Numbered from the stretch's first letter, positions 28,815 through 38,050 are shown. The stretch is DNA of 64,000 nt from Mesorhizobium sp. WSM4904 (GCF_029674545.1 NZ_CP121354.1:806001-870000), one strand, 5' to 3'. Numbers and translations: made by a program. Notes: a model not told the origin generated them from the sequence alone.

Positions 28815-28857
28815 CGCGCAATTCCGGATGGCTGCACAGTTTTCCCGGAATTGCTCA
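28815..28857. repeat. Short palindromic repeat, family D copy 2
   Basis: GCGCAATTCCGG and CCGGAATTGC ends form an inverted repeat in the dapB-gpmA gap, ending about 18 bases before the gpmA start. The inner hairpin differs from the other copies. Confidence 0.8.
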
Positions 28858-28875
28858 AACCCTAGAGGAGCAAAC

Positions 28876-29496
28876 ATGTCGGGAACTCTCGTGCTCGTGC
28901 GCCACGGCCAGAGCGAATGGAACCTGAAGAACCTGTTCACCGGCTGGCGCGACGTGGGTCTGACCGAGCAGGGCAATGCGGAAGCGCTCGCCGCGGGCGA
29001 GAAGCTGAAGGCGCGCGGCCTGAAGTTCGACATCGCCTACACCTCGGCGCTGAAGCGGGCGCAGAAGACCTGCCAGATCATCCTCGACGTGGTCGGCCAG
29101 GGCGATCTGAAGACCATCCGCGACCAGGCGCTCAACGAACGCGACTATGGCGACCTTTCCGGCCTCAACAAGGACGACGCGCGCAAGAAATGGGGCGAGG
29201 AGCAGGTGCATATCTGGCGCCGCTCCTATGACGTCGCGCCGCCCGGAGGCGAAAGCCTGAAGGACACCGGCGCGCGCGTATGGCCCTATTACCTGCACGA
29301 CGTGCAGCCGCATGTGCTGCGCGGCGAAACGGTGCTGGTCGCAGCCCACGGCAATTCGCTGCGCGCGCTGATCATGGCGCTGGACGGCAAGAGCGGCGAG
29401 GAAATCGTCAAGCTCGAGCTCGGCACCGGCGTGCCGGTGATCTACAAGCTCAACGCCGATTCGACAGTGGCGAAGAAGGAAGTGCTGGAGGGGTGA
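28876..29496 (+). CDS. gpmA: 2,3-bisphosphoglycerate-dependent phosphoglycerate mutase
   Basis: A 206-residue glycolytic enzyme interconverting 3- and 2-phosphoglycerate. The catalytic phosphohistidine motif [11 protein letters not shown] is at residues 6-16, followed by NLFTGW and the second His in [14 protein letters not shown]. Alphaproteobacterial GpmA proteins are about 40 residues shorter than the E. coli enzyme, as here. The ATG at 28876 follows AGAGGAG; an upstream in-frame Met at 28828 lies inside the repeat and is rejected. Confidence 0.95.
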   Translation: MSGTLVLVRHGQSEWNLKNLFTGWRDVGLTEQGNAEALAAGEKLKARGLKFDIAYTSALKRAQKTCQIILDVVGQGDLKTIRDQALNERDYGDLSGLNKDDARKKWGEEQVHIWRRSYDVAPPGGESLKDTGARVWPYYLHDVQPHVLRGETVLVAAHGNSLRALIMALDGKSGEEIVKLELGTGVPVIYKLNADSTVAKKEVLEG

Positions 29497-29591
29497 GGCT
29501 CTGGCCTCCTTGTGGCGGTCAGAGGGCAGGCGGGCGATCTCCGAGGGCATTCCCAGCACGTTTGTTTCCGTCCCGCCCTCACCTTTTCGGC

Positions 29592-29776
29592 GTTGACGCT
29601 GCCCCTCACCTGCCTGCCGGCATCCTCTCCCCGTATAGTGACGGGGAGAGGGGCGCTCTCTTCGCCGGTTTCGCCAATCTTCAGCGTTGCAAGACGAGAG
29701 CCAGCGTTGCGGCCAGCCCCTTCTCCCCGTCACTATACGGGGAGAAGGTGCCGGCAGGCGGATGAGGGGCGGCGCC
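29592..29776. repeat. Palindromic mosaic element, family C copy 2
   Basis: Inverted ends GCCCCTCACC and GATGAGGGGC, with stems CTCCCCGT/ACGGGGAG in both halves and TTTCGCCAATCTTCAGCG in the centre. It lies downstream of gpmA in a 425-base gap that also holds a family E copy; no gene is seen in the gap. Confidence 0.85.
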
Positions 29777-29821
29777 GACGCCCCGAAACTAAGCCGGCAG
29801 GCTGCGGACGTTTCTTAATCG

Positions 29822-29872
29822 AGCATGATCTTTTCCGAAACTGGGTTCCCACTTTGGGGATCATGCTCTGAA
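29822..29872. repeat. Short palindromic repeat, family E copy 2
   Basis: An inverted repeat with ends GAGCATGATC and GATCATGCTC around a CCGAAACTGGG...CCCACTTTGG core. It lies about 50 bases upstream of the tRNA-Leu gene. Confidence 0.8.
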
Positions 29873-29921
29873 AAAAGCGCGTTGACACGTATCGCTTGCC
29901 CGCTTACATGAGCGCCCACCA

Positions 29922-30006
29922 GCCCAGATGGCGGAATTGGTAGACGCGCACGGTTCAGGTCCGTGTTCCGCAAGGAGTGGAGGTTCGAGTCCTCTTCTGG
30001 GCACCA
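29922..30006 (+). tRNA. tRNA-Leu (anticodon CAG)
   Basis: An 85-base tRNA with a long variable arm, as expected for leucine. The acceptor stem is GCCCAGA/TCTGGGC, with discriminator A and an encoded CCA end. The D-arm has AATTGGTAGAC, the anticodon loop is TTCAGGT (anticodon CAG, reading CUG), and the T-arm is GGTTCGAGTCC. No integrase gene or duplicated 3' end is seen nearby, so it is not an obvious island attachment site. Confidence 0.95.
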
Positions 30007-30153
30007 TCCTTCGCTCTTCGAGCTTCGGATGGCAGGCCATCCCGGAGTTCCAAGAGCGATGGGGGTCGCCGGCGCCGTCGGCAGCCAACAACCTCCTCTT
30101 CCGGCCGAACAAACCGCTTCAAACCCGGCGGCCATAACGCTACGGTCCGCCTC

Positions 30154-31842
30154 ATGGCCCTCTCCGTCAGTCCGACCATTGCCGCCCGCCGCGACCAGAT
30201 GTTCCCCGTGCTCGCCGACGCGGATATCGAGCGCATGCGTCGTTTCGGCGAAGCGCGCAGCTATGCCGCCGGCGAGCATATCGTCACCGCCGGCACGGTC
30301 TCGCCCGGGCTGATCCTCATCCTGTCGGGCAAGGTCGACATTACGCAGGCCGGCGGGCTCGGCCCGCGCGAGGCGATCATCACGTACGGCGCCGGCAACT
30401 TCATCGGCGAGCTGGCGCAGCTTTCGAGCCGACCGTCGCTGGTCAGTGCGGAGGCGGCCGGGCCGGTCGAGGCGATCGTCATCCCCTCGCAGCGGCTGCG
30501 CGACCTGATGGTGCAGGAGGCGAATCTCGGCGAGCGCGTCATGCGGGCGCTGATCCTGCGCCGCGTCGGCCTGCTCGAGAGCGGTATCAGCGGGCCGATC
30601 GTCATCGGCCCTCCGGGCAATGGCGACGTGCTGCGGCTTGAGGGATTTCTGCGCCGCAGCGGCCTGCCGCACCGCGCTCTCGATTCCGACACCGACCCCT
30701 GCGCCAAGACGTTGATCGAGCGTTTTCATGTCGATCCGCACCATCTGCCGATCGTGCTCTGCCCGAACGGCAAGCTGCTGCACAATCCGGGCGAGGGCGA
30801 CCTTGCCCGCTGTGTCGGCCTGCTGCGGCCGGTCGACGCCGACAAGGTCTACGACGTGGCCATCGTCGGCGCGGGGCCGGCGGGGTTGGCGGCCGCAGTC
30901 TATGCCGCCTCCGAAGGGCTGTCGACGATCGTGTTCGACTGCCGCGCCTTCGGCGGCCAGGCAGGTGCTTCCTCACGAATAGAGAACTATCTCGGCTTCC
31001 CGACCGGCATCACGGGGATGGCGCTGATGGCGCGCGCCTACAACCAGGCGCAAAAATTCGGCGTCGAGATGGTGATCCCCGATGAAGCCAAATTGCTCGG
31101 CGCCGCCGACGACATGACCGGCTACCGGCTCGATGTCGGCGACGGCGAGGCCGTGCGCGCCCGCACTGTGGTGATCGCCAGCGGCGCACGCTACCGCCGC
31201 CTCGACATCGCCAACCTGGCGCAGTTCGAGGGGACGTCCGTGCATTATTGGGCCTCGCCGATCGAGGCACGGCTTTGCCGGGACCAGGAGGTGGCGCTGG
31301 TCGGCGCCGGCAATTCGGCCGGCCAGGCGGCGGTCTATCTGGCGAGCCAGGTGCGCAAGGTGACGCTGCTGGCGCGTCGCGACAGCCTCGACGCCACCAT
31401 GTCGCGCTATCTGGTCGAGCGCATCGAGGCGCAGCCGAACATCGAAGTGCTGCCCGAGACCGAGATCGAGGCGCTGGACGGCCACGAAGGCAATCTGGAG
31501 GAAGTGCGGTGGCGCAGCCGGGCGACCGGCGTGGCGACGACGCGCCCCATCCGCCATGTCTTCCTGTTCATCGGCGCCGACCCGAATACCGACTGGCTGA
31601 CGCGTTGCGACGTGGCGCTGGACGCCAAGGGTTTTGTCCGCACCGGAGCGGACGTGGCGCCGGGACACGGCCCGATGGAGACCAGCCGCAGCGGCGTGTT
31701 CGCCATCGGCGACGTGCGCTGCGGCTCGACCAAGCGCGTCGCCGCCGCCGTCGGCGAAGGCGCCCAGGTGGTTGCGGCGCTGCATGCTTATCTGGCGCAA
31801 AATGGCGGCCGCGCCAGTCATCCCGAATTGACGAGGAGATAG
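30154..31842 (+). CDS. cNMP-binding domain fused to a thioredoxin-reductase-like FAD protein
   Basis: A 562-residue multidomain protein. Residues about 10-140 form a cyclic-nucleotide-binding domain (YAAGEHIVTAGTVSPGLILI, GNFIGELAQLSS). Residues about 150-225 look like a glutaredoxin-type segment (GFLRRSGLPHRALDSD, HHLPIVLCPNGKLL). Residues about 230-550 are a thioredoxin-reductase fold: FAD loop VAIVGAGPAGLAAAVYAAS, GGQAGASSRIENYLGFP, NADPH loop VALVGAGNSAGQAAVYLAS and SGVFAIGDVRCGS. The usual redox CxxC is missing: that region reads SVHYWASPIEARLC. The electron acceptor is therefore unclear. The ATG at 30154 is chosen because the longer frame overlaps the tRNA. A UBP zinc-finger gene follows after two bases. 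Confidence 0.9.
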   Translation: MALSVSPTIAARRDQMFPVLADADIERMRRFGEARSYAAGEHIVTAGTVSPGLILILSGKVDITQAGGLGPREAIITYGAGNFIGELAQLSSRPSLVSAEAAGPVEAIVIPSQRLRDLMVQEANLGERVMRALILRRVGLLESGISGPIVIGPPGNGDVLRLEGFLRRSGLPHRALDSDTDPCAKTLIERFHVDPHHLPIVLCPNGKLLHNPGEGDLARCVGLLRPVDADKVYDVAIVGAGPAGLAAAVYAASEGLSTIVFDCRAFGGQAGASSRIENYLGFPTGITGMALMARAYNQAQKFGVEMVIPDEAKLLGAADDMTGYRLDVGDGEAVRARTVVIASGARYRRLDIANLAQFEGTSVHYWASPIEARLCRDQEVALVGAGNSAGQAAVYLASQVRKVTLLARRDSLDATMSRYLVERIEAQPNIEVLPETEIEALDGHEGNLEEVRWRSRATGVATTRPIRHVFLFIGADPNTDWLTRCDVALDAKGFVRTGADVAPGHGPMETSRSGVFAIGDVRCGSTKRVAAAVGEGAQVVAALHAYLAQNGGRASHPELTRR

Positions 31843-31844
31843 TG

Positions 31845-32150
31845 ATGGACGAATGCAGGCATACGGACGACATCCAGGACGTGACGCCGAGCGCGCTCGG
31901 CTGCGAGGAATGCCTGAAGAGCGGCTCCTGGTGGGTGCATCTGAGGCTCTGCCGCACCTGCGGCCATGTCGGCTGCTGCGACGACTCGCCCAACCGCCAC
32001 GCCACCAAGCATTTTCATGCCACCCAGCATCCCATCATCGAAGGCTACGATCCGCCGGAAGGCTGGGGCTGGTGTTATGTCGACGAGGTGTTCATCGACC
32101 TCGGCGAGCGAACGACGGCGCAGAACGGCCCGATCCCGCGCTTTGTCTAG
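31845..32150 (+). CDS. UBP-type zinc-finger protein
   Basis: A 101-residue protein consisting mostly of a ZnF-UBP domain. The Cys/His pattern is visible as CRHTDDI, GCEECLKSG, LCRTCGHVGCCDDSPNRHATKHF and HPIIEGYDPPEGWGWCY. In eukaryotes this fold binds ubiquitin C-termini; bacterial versions bind unknown partners. The ATG at 31845 follows ACGAGGAG and the gene begins two bases after the flavoprotein fusion, so they form a pair. The pairing suggests the zinc finger partners or regulates that redox protein; this is inference. Confidence 0.92.
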   Translation: MDECRHTDDIQDVTPSALGCEECLKSGSWWVHLRLCRTCGHVGCCDDSPNRHATKHFHATQHPIIEGYDPPEGWGWCYVDEVFIDLGERTTAQNGPIPRFV

Positions 32151-32189
32151 ATTGCGCGGAACACCGGCGGGTGTCGGTCGTCAGGCCGC

Positions 32190-32363
32190 CTATTTCACCG
32201 AACTTGTCACGGTCCGGTCGATGGCGGCGGGATCGTGGTCATTGCCGGCGAGTGCGCCGATGATCAGCAGGCTGACGATGATCGGGACAAACAGAATGGC
32301 GACACGCGCCTGCACGTAGAAAATGGCGCGCCATTCATTGCGCTTTTCGGGGCTGTCGTTCAT
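32190..32363 (-). CDS. Small single-span membrane protein (57 aa), unknown
   Basis: A 57-residue protein starting MNDSPEKRNEWRA. It has one hydrophobic segment (VAILFVPIIVSLLIIGALAG) and a short polar C-terminus. An AGGACAGAG stretch precedes the ATG at 32363. A longer frame starting at 32399 is possible. It converges with the UBP gene. No family recognised; the clean transmembrane helix and charged N-terminus suggest a real inner-membrane microprotein. Confidence 0.6.
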   Translation of the reverse strand: MNDSPEKRNEWRAIFYVQARVAILFVPIIVSLLIIGALAGNDHDPAAIDRTVTSSVK

Positions 32364-32592
32364 CGCGCTCACTCTGTCCTGCCTCCCAGAGCGGGACATA
32401 GTAGCGAAGCGTTAAGCATCTCCTTCCGATTCCGTTAACGGAGGGCGATCTCATGTAACCGCGTAGGCAGAGCCGGCCCCTCTCGTCCGCTTCGCGGCCA
32501 CCTCTCCCCATTTTGTCTAGGGCATGCACACATCTTCTATGACTGGCGTGACTGATCGGGCCGAGGCTTGATTGCCACGTGGTTCCCCCAAT

Positions 32593-32748
32593 CCGTCGCT
32601 GCTTCGCAGCGCCACCTTTCCCCCCTCCGGAGGGAAAGGAAGGGAGCCTTGCTGGACGAGCGTTGAGGCCAAAAAGCTTGGCGCCTTTCCTCTACCCCGT
32701 CGATCGGGGGAGAGGTGGCTCGGCGAAGCCGAGACGGAGTGGGGGTCG
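32593..32748. repeat. Palindromic mosaic element, family C-like copy 5
   Basis: A diverged element with GCCACCTTTC and GAGAGGTGGC ends and nested GCTGCTTCGCAGC and GGCTCGGCGAAGCC hairpins. It lies in the 440-base gap between the small membrane protein and the racemase-family gene; the other bases (32364-32592) show only a GC-rich non-coding leader. Confidence 0.65.
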
Positions 32749-32803
32749 ACCAGCGCTATATTTGACAATGTATGACGGTCCCCTGAAAAGTTCGCCGCGC
32801 TGA

Positions 32804-33619
32804 TTACAGTGCCGGCAGCGCAAACAATCTGCCACCGGCCGGCACGACGTCGTCGATGCCGGCGAGCCGCAGGCAGTGCCAGGCCATGGCGTGGTTCGAG
32901 GAAGTGACGGGGATGCTGATCTTCCGTTCGAGCCCCGCCACCGCCTCGGCGACGCGCAGGCTGGTGCAGGAGATGAAGATCGCGTCCACGCCCGGCGTCG
33001 CCGCCATGCGCTCGGCCGCCGCCTCGATCGAGGCGAGCGAGATACGAGCCGCCTCGCGATCGTCGCGCCGGTCGAAGGTGGCGACGGCGGCGATGTCGAG
33101 GCCGCGGCCGGTGAAATAACGGACTAGGCCCTGGTTGATCTCGGGGGCGTAGGGCGTGAGCAGCCCGATGCCCCTGGCGCCGAGCGCCTTGAAGGCGGCG
33201 AGCGCGCCGGTGACCGGCGTGGTGCAGGCGACTCCCGGCCGCGCCTTCCTGATCTCGGCGAACACGGCCTCCTCGCCGAGCGTCATGGTGGCCGAGGTGC
33301 AGCCGAAGCCGACGACGTCGAGCGGAATGCTGGGCAGGATGAGGTCGACGGTCGGCGCGATGCGCGGGCCGATGGCGCGCAGCGTGTCGGGCGTGATGTC
33401 GTTGTCGTTGAAGAGGCGGGCCTCGTAGAAGGCGACGCCCGGAATGCGCACCAGCGCGCGGAACTCGTGCTCCAACGTCTGGTCGGTGGCGAGGATCGCG
33501 AGGCCGATCGCCGCGCGCGAGGCAAGGCCGCCGTCGAGCTCCGACGGCAAGATGCCGAGGTCGACCGGCTTGGGATCGACCGGTGCCGAAGAATGAAGGC
33601 GGGCTGCGCTGACAGACAT
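32804..33619 (-). CDS. Asp/Glu racemase superfamily protein (maleate isomerase/EutA-like)
   Basis: A 271-residue protein of the maleate cis-trans isomerase/arylmalonate decarboxylase group. The two cysteines expected at the active site are present in GFGCTSATMTLGEE (about residue 102) and FISCTSLRVAEAV (about residue 221). The overall pattern resembles EutA-type ectoine-utilisation proteins, but no other ectoine genes are nearby. The ATG at 33619 follows GAGAAAGGGAA; the longer frame overlaps the dadA gene end. It lies directly downstream of a D-amino acid dehydrogenase on the same strand, hinting at a shared amino-acid or dicarboxylate pathway. Substrate not known. Confidence 0.85.
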   Translation of the reverse strand: MSVSAARLHSSAPVDPKPVDLGILPSELDGGLASRAAIGLAILATDQTLEHEFRALVRIPGVAFYEARLFNDNDITPDTLRAIGPRIAPTVDLILPSIPLDVVGFGCTSATMTLGEEAVFAEIRKARPGVACTTPVTGALAAFKALGARGIGLLTPYAPEINQGLVRYFTGRGLDIAAVATFDRRDDREAARISLASIEAAAERMAATPGVDAIFISCTSLRVAEAVAGLERKISIPVTSSNHAMAWHCLRLAGIDDVVPAGGRLFALPAL

Positions 33620-33672
33620 GGCATTCCCTTTCTCGTCGATCTCGGTTCGGTTCCCGTTTGGAATCCGAGCGT

Positions 33673-34914
33673 TCAGTTCAAAAGTCCATCCATCGAAATG
33701 GCCGGCTTGCGGCCGGCGATCAGATCGGCGGTGATGCGGGCCGAGCCATGCGACATGGTCCAGCCGACATGGCCGTGCCCGGTGTTGAGATAGAGGTTGC
33801 CGAGGCGCCGCCGTCCGAACTCGGGCAGATTGTTCGGCGTCATCGGCCTCAGGCCCGCCCACATCTCGGCGCGCTCATAGTCGGCGCCCTCGGGATAAAG
33901 CTCCTGCGTCACGCCCTTCATGAAGGCGAAATCGGCCGGTTTGTGGCTGGTGTCGTAGCCGGCGAATTCGGCCGTTGCGGTGACGCGTATGCGGTCGCCG
34001 AAGCGCGAGATGGCGACCAGATTGTGCTCGTCGACCGAGGCGATGGTCGGCGGATGCGGCCGGTTGCCGACGGGAATGGTCAGCGAATAGCCCTTGATCG
34101 GGTAGATCGGCAGGCTGATGCCGATCGTCTTCGCGATCAGCGGGCTGTAGGAGCCGAGCGCCAGGACATAGGCGTCGCCCTTGAAGTTGCCCTTGTCGGT
34201 GAGCACCCGGGTGACGCCGTCGCCCGAAGTCTCGATGCCGGTGATCGTCGTTCCCGTATGGATCACGCCGCCGCGCTCCACGACCTTGGCGGCAAGCGCC
34301 CGGGTGAATTTTGCAGGATCGCCGGTCTCGTCGGTCGGGCAATGGATGCCGCCGGCGATTTTTTCCTTCGCCGAGCCAAGCGACGGGTCGAGCGCGACGA
34401 CGCCGGCGCGGTCGAGTACCCTGATCTCCTGCCCGTCGGATTCCAGCAGCTTCATGTGCTCGACGCCCTTGTCGAGCGCCTGCTGGCTGCGGTGAAAATA
34501 GAGGATGCCGCGATCGTTGCGGTCATAGTCTATCTGCTCGTCGGCGATGACCTCGTGCAGGACCGATTGCGAATAGGCGGCAAGGCGATGCTTGAGCAGC
34601 GTGTTGCGCCTGGCCTTCTCGGCCGTGCATTCCATCAGGAACAGCCATGACCAGCTGTAGAGCCTGGGATCGGCCGAGAGCTTGAAGCGCAGCGCCTGAT
34701 CCTTCAGCACCAGCGATTTCAAAAGGATCATCGGCGCCTTGGGCGACGACCAGACGAAGGAATGGCCGGGAGCGATCATGCCGGCATTGCCCCAGCTGGT
34801 CTCGGCGGCGACTTCGGCGCGGCGCTCGAGGATGACGACCTCGTGCCCGTCCTTCTGCAACTGATAGGCGGTGGTGACGCCGACAACGCCGCCACCCAAC
34901 ACGATCACGCGCAT
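33673..34914 (-). CDS. dadA: D-amino acid dehydrogenase, small subunit type
   Basis: A 413-residue FAD-dependent oxidoreductase of the DadA family, which deaminates D-amino acids and feeds electrons to the membrane. The FAD loop VIVLGGGVVGVTTAYQL opens the protein, followed by ERRAEVAAETSWGNAG and the C-terminal TGHGHVGWTMSHGSARI. The ATG at 34914 follows GGAGG; a start 22 codons upstream is unlikely. The racemase-family gene follows 53 bases later and is probably cotranscribed, although no alanine racemase (dadX) is present. Confidence 0.93.
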   Translation of the reverse strand: MRVIVLGGGVVGVTTAYQLQKDGHEVVILERRAEVAAETSWGNAGMIAPGHSFVWSSPKAPMILLKSLVLKDQALRFKLSADPRLYSWSWLFLMECTAEKARRNTLLKHRLAAYSQSVLHEVIADEQIDYDRNDRGILYFHRSQQALDKGVEHMKLLESDGQEIRVLDRAGVVALDPSLGSAKEKIAGGIHCPTDETGDPAKFTRALAAKVVERGGVIHTGTTITGIETSGDGVTRVLTDKGNFKGDAYVLALGSYSPLIAKTIGISLPIYPIKGYSLTIPVGNRPHPPTIASVDEHNLVAISRFGDRIRVTATAEFAGYDTSHKPADFAFMKGVTQELYPEGADYERAEMWAGLRPMTPNNLPEFGRRRLGNLYLNTGHGHVGWTMSHGSARITADLIAGRKPAISMDGLLN

Positions 34915-35059
34915 CACGCCTCCGGAGATCGCAAGCTGGCTCACTGTAAGGTGTAAGCTGCAGTCTGCAATGGCACACATACGGAGTGTCGGCGGGACAG
35001 CCGTGGGGTAAGGGCTTCTGGCGACGAAGTTGGAGATTGGCTGATGGCCCTCGTGACGT

Positions 35060-35217
35060 CGTCATACTCGGGCTTGACCTGAGTATCCATGCCGTGACCT
35101 CTGCCGTAGGGTGCAACGGAGCAGAATTCTGAGGTGCAGCAACGCCTTAGCGTCGCGGCATGGATTCTAGGGTCTGCGCGCGTCGCTTCGCTCCTTGCTC
35201 CGCCCTAGAATGACGAA
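35060..35217. repeat. Double-palindrome element, family A copy 6
   Basis: The left half is shortened to ATACTCGGG-CTTGAC-CTGAGTAT and the right half is full length with stem ATTCTAGGG/CCCTAGAAT. The GCCAATCTCC module lies inverted just outside at about 35030. It lies between the dadA leader and the CGL stop; the rest of this 352-base gap has no gene. Confidence 0.88.
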
Positions 35218-35266
35218 GGACAGTCGCCAGGACAGAGAGGGCGCGAAGGATCGCGACGAAGGCTGT

Positions 35267-36436
35267 TTATCCCCCCAACGCTTGCTCCAAATCCGCAATC
35301 AAATCATCGCCGTCCTCGATCCCACAGGACAACCGCACCAGCGAATCGGAAATGCCGATCGCGCCGCGCTTTTCCGCCGGAATCGAGCCGTGCGTCATCA
35401 GCGCCGGATGCTCGATCAGGCTTTCGACGCCGCCGAGGCTTTCGGCCAGCGTGAAGAGCTGCGTGCGTTCGAGGAGGCGTTTGGTGCCGGCGAGATCGCG
35501 GTCGAGATCGACCGAGATCATGCCGCCGAAGGCGTGCATCTGGCACTTCGCGATCTCGTGCTGCGGGTGGCTGGCAAGCCCGGGATAGATGACGCGGCGC
35601 ACGTCCTTCCGGCCTTCCAGCCATTGCGCGATCTTCAGGCCGTTCGCAGAGTGGCGCTCCATCCTCAGCGCCAGCGTCTTGATGCCCCGCAGCGCCAGGA
35701 AACTGTCGAACGGGCCGGAAATGGCGCCGATGGCGTTCTGCAGGAATTTCAGCCGATCGGCGAGATCCTTGTCGTCGCCGACGACCGCCACGCCGCCGAC
35801 CATGTCGGAATGGCCGTTCAGGTATTTCGTCGTCGAATGGACGACGATGTCGATGCCGAGCTCCAGCGGCCGCTGGATGTAGGGGCTGGCGAAGGTGTTG
35901 TCGGCGACGGTAAGCAGTCCCTTGCGCTTGGCAAGCGCCGCGAGTCCTTCGAGGTCGACGATGCGCAGCAGCGGGTTGGTCGGCGTCTCGACCCAGAGCA
36001 GCTTTGTCTCGGGCCGGATCGCGGCTTCGACCGTCGCCAGATCGGTGAAGTCGGCGAAACTCACTTGGAGGCCGGCCGAGCGCTTGCGCACCCGCTCCAT
36101 CAGCCGGAACGAGCCGCCATAGATATCGTCGGTGGCCACGATATGGGCGCCGGCATCGAGCAGCTCCAGCACCGTTCCGATCGCCGCCAGACCGGAGGCG
36201 AAGGCGAAGGCCTTCGTGCCGCTTTCGAGATCGGCCACCGCGCGCTCGAAGGCGAAGCGCGTCGGGTTCTGGCTGCGGGCGTACTCAAAGCCCTTGTGCA
36301 CGCCGGGCGACTGCTGGCCGTAGGTGGAGGTGGCGTAGATCGGCACCATCACCGCGCCGGTGGTCGGGTCGTGGCTCTGGCCGCCATGAATGGTGCGGGT
36401 GGAAAAGGCCAGGCGGTTCCTGCCAGATGTCGTCAT
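35267..36436 (-). CDS. Cystathionine gamma-lyase/synthase-type PLP enzyme
   Basis: A 389-residue Cys/Met-metabolism PLP enzyme. The PLP lysine is in VVHSTTKYLNGHSDMVGG (about residue 202). Other family blocks: YARSQNPTRFAFERAVADLE, ETPTNPLLRIVD and SLGGVESLIEHPALMTH. It starts four bases before the end of the cystathionine beta-synthase gene, so the two are coupled. That pairing favours a gamma-lyase in reverse transsulfuration (methionine to cysteine) over a gamma-synthase, but the sequence alone does not settle it. Confidence 0.93.
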   Translation of the reverse strand: MTTSGRNRLAFSTRTIHGGQSHDPTTGAVMVPIYATSTYGQQSPGVHKGFEYARSQNPTRFAFERAVADLESGTKAFAFASGLAAIGTVLELLDAGAHIVATDDIYGGSFRLMERVRKRSAGLQVSFADFTDLATVEAAIRPETKLLWVETPTNPLLRIVDLEGLAALAKRKGLLTVADNTFASPYIQRPLELGIDIVVHSTTKYLNGHSDMVGGVAVVGDDKDLADRLKFLQNAIGAISGPFDSFLALRGIKTLALRMERHSANGLKIAQWLEGRKDVRRVIYPGLASHPQHEIAKCQMHAFGGMISVDLDRDLAGTKRLLERTQLFTLAESLGGVESLIEHPALMTHGSIPAEKRGAIGISDSLVRLSCGIEDGDDLIADLEQALGG

Positions 36437-37869
36437 TTTGCGCGGCGCCTCAGATGGTTGATCAGGTCGATACGGGTTATCAGGCCGATGAACTCCTCGC
36501 CATCGAAGACGATGGCGACCTCGTTGCGGTCGAAGACGGGTAAGAGCGCGTCGAGCGTCTGGCTGGCCTGCAGCGTGTGCAGGCTGGAGGTCATGGCAGT
36601 GCGCACCGGCGCGTTGAAACGGTCCCAGCGGCCGTCATAGGGACCGTCGACCTTGGCCAGGATGTCGCTCTCGTCGACGATGCCGACCAGCTTGCCGTCG
36701 TCGAGCACCGGCAATTGCGAGACATCGGAGCGGCGCATGCGGCCATAGGCGTTGAGCAGGGTTTCCTCGGGGCCGACTGTGACGATGTCACCCGTGCGCG
36801 GCGAGCGCATGACAAGGTCGCGCAGGTCGCCATGCTGCTCTTGGTCGGCCAAGCCCTGCTCGGCCAGCCAGATGTCGTCGAACACCTTCGACAGGTATTT
36901 GTTGCCGCTGTCGCAGACCAGCGTGACGACGCGTTTCGGCGTCGTCTGCTCGCGGCAATAGCGAAGCGCGGCCGACAGAAGCGTGCCGGAGGACGAGCCG
37001 GCCAGGATGCCCTCGCGGGACAGGAGATCGCGCACCGCCAGCATGCTCTGCTTGTCGGTGATGGAATAGGCCTTCTTGACCAGCGAGAGGTCGGCATTGG
37101 GCGGCACGAAATCCTCGCCTATGCCTTCGACGGTCCAGCTGCCGGCCTCTTCCATCTTGCCGGTCTTGATCAGCGGCGCCAGCACCGAGCCGACCGGATC
37201 GGCCAGCACCATCTCGGTTTTCGGCGAATGTTTTGCGAAATAGCGGCCGAGACCGGTGAGCGTGCCGCCGGAGCCGACGCCGACCACCACCGCGTCGACG
37301 TCGCCGTCGAGCTGGGTAAAAATTTCCGGGCCGGTGGTGGTCTCGTGCGCCAGCGGGTTTGCCGGGTTGGCGAACTGGTTGGCATAGAAGGCGCCGGGCA
37401 GCTCGGTGGCGATCTTCTCGGCCATGTCCTGGTAATATTCGGGATGGCCCTTGCCGACGTCGGAACGGGTCATGCGCACTTCGGCGCCTAAAGCGCGCAG
37501 ATGCTGGATCTTCTCGCGCGACATCTTGTCGGGCACGACGAGGATTATGCGGTAGCCTTTGGGGATGCCGACCTGGGCGAGGCCGAGGCCGGTGTTGCCG
37601 GCTGTCGCCTCGACGATGGTGCCGCCGGGCTTCAGCCGGCCCGCCTTCTCGGCCGCCGCGATCATCGACAACGCGATGCGGTCCTTGATCGAGCCGCCGG
37701 GATTCTGGCTTTCCAGCTTGATGAACAGCCGGCACTTGCCGGTGTCGAATTTGGTGAGCTCGACAACCGGCGTCTGGCCGATCAGGTCGAGCACCGAGGC
37801 GTAGGGCGGACGCAGCCGCGCCAAATTGCCTTCCGCGCCGTCCGGCGCCGCTTTCCTGTGCACGCTCAT
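36433..37869 (-). CDS. Cystathionine beta-synthase with C-terminal CBS domains
   Basis: A 478-residue protein. The PLP fold-type II domain (residues about 20-330) carries NPGGSIKDRIALSM with the PLP lysine, EATAGNTGLGLAQ and GVGSGGTLTGLGR. Two CBS domains follow (VGPEETLLNAYGRMRRSDVS and HTLQASQTLDALLPVFDRNE). It condenses homocysteine with serine to cystathionine; CBS domains often sense adenosyl ligands. The ATG at 37869 (MSVHRKAAP) is chosen over upstream in-frame Met residues in non-coding sequence. First gene of a two-gene reverse-transsulfuration operon. Confidence 0.94.
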   Translation of the reverse strand: MSVHRKAAPDGAEGNLARLRPPYASVLDLIGQTPVVELTKFDTGKCRLFIKLESQNPGGSIKDRIALSMIAAAEKAGRLKPGGTIVEATAGNTGLGLAQVGIPKGYRIILVVPDKMSREKIQHLRALGAEVRMTRSDVGKGHPEYYQDMAEKIATELPGAFYANQFANPANPLAHETTTGPEIFTQLDGDVDAVVVGVGSGGTLTGLGRYFAKHSPKTEMVLADPVGSVLAPLIKTGKMEEAGSWTVEGIGEDFVPPNADLSLVKKAYSITDKQSMLAVRDLLSREGILAGSSSGTLLSAALRYCREQTTPKRVVTLVCDSGNKYLSKVFDDIWLAEQGLADQEQHGDLRDLVMRSPRTGDIVTVGPEETLLNAYGRMRRSDVSQLPVLDDGKLVGIVDESDILAKVDGPYDGRWDRFNAPVRTAMTSSLHTLQASQTLDALLPVFDRNEVAIVFDGEEFIGLITRIDLINHLRRRAK

Positions 37870-38050
37870 CTCGGACCCTCCATGGAAGCAAGTTCGACGC
37901 GGGTTACAATCTCGCGCATGATGCCGGCCGGACTCCATTCCGGCTTCACGCATCACACAGGAGCGTCTTTTCCAGCCCTTTTGGCTTGGAAAGAAGATAG
38001 ATCGTGCCAATCCGGCGGCGAGTGGGGGAATGGAATTTCGCGAGGTGCGT

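Noticed and set aside
29977..30153. A 59-residue N-terminal extension of the thioredoxin-reductase-like protein
   Set aside because: The extension would begin inside the tRNA-Leu gene and is Arg/Ser-rich; the Met at 30154 starts the recognisable domain region.
29922..30153. tRNA-Leu as an integration site for a genomic island
   Set aside because: No integrase gene, no duplicated tRNA 3' end and no change in gene content were seen on either side.
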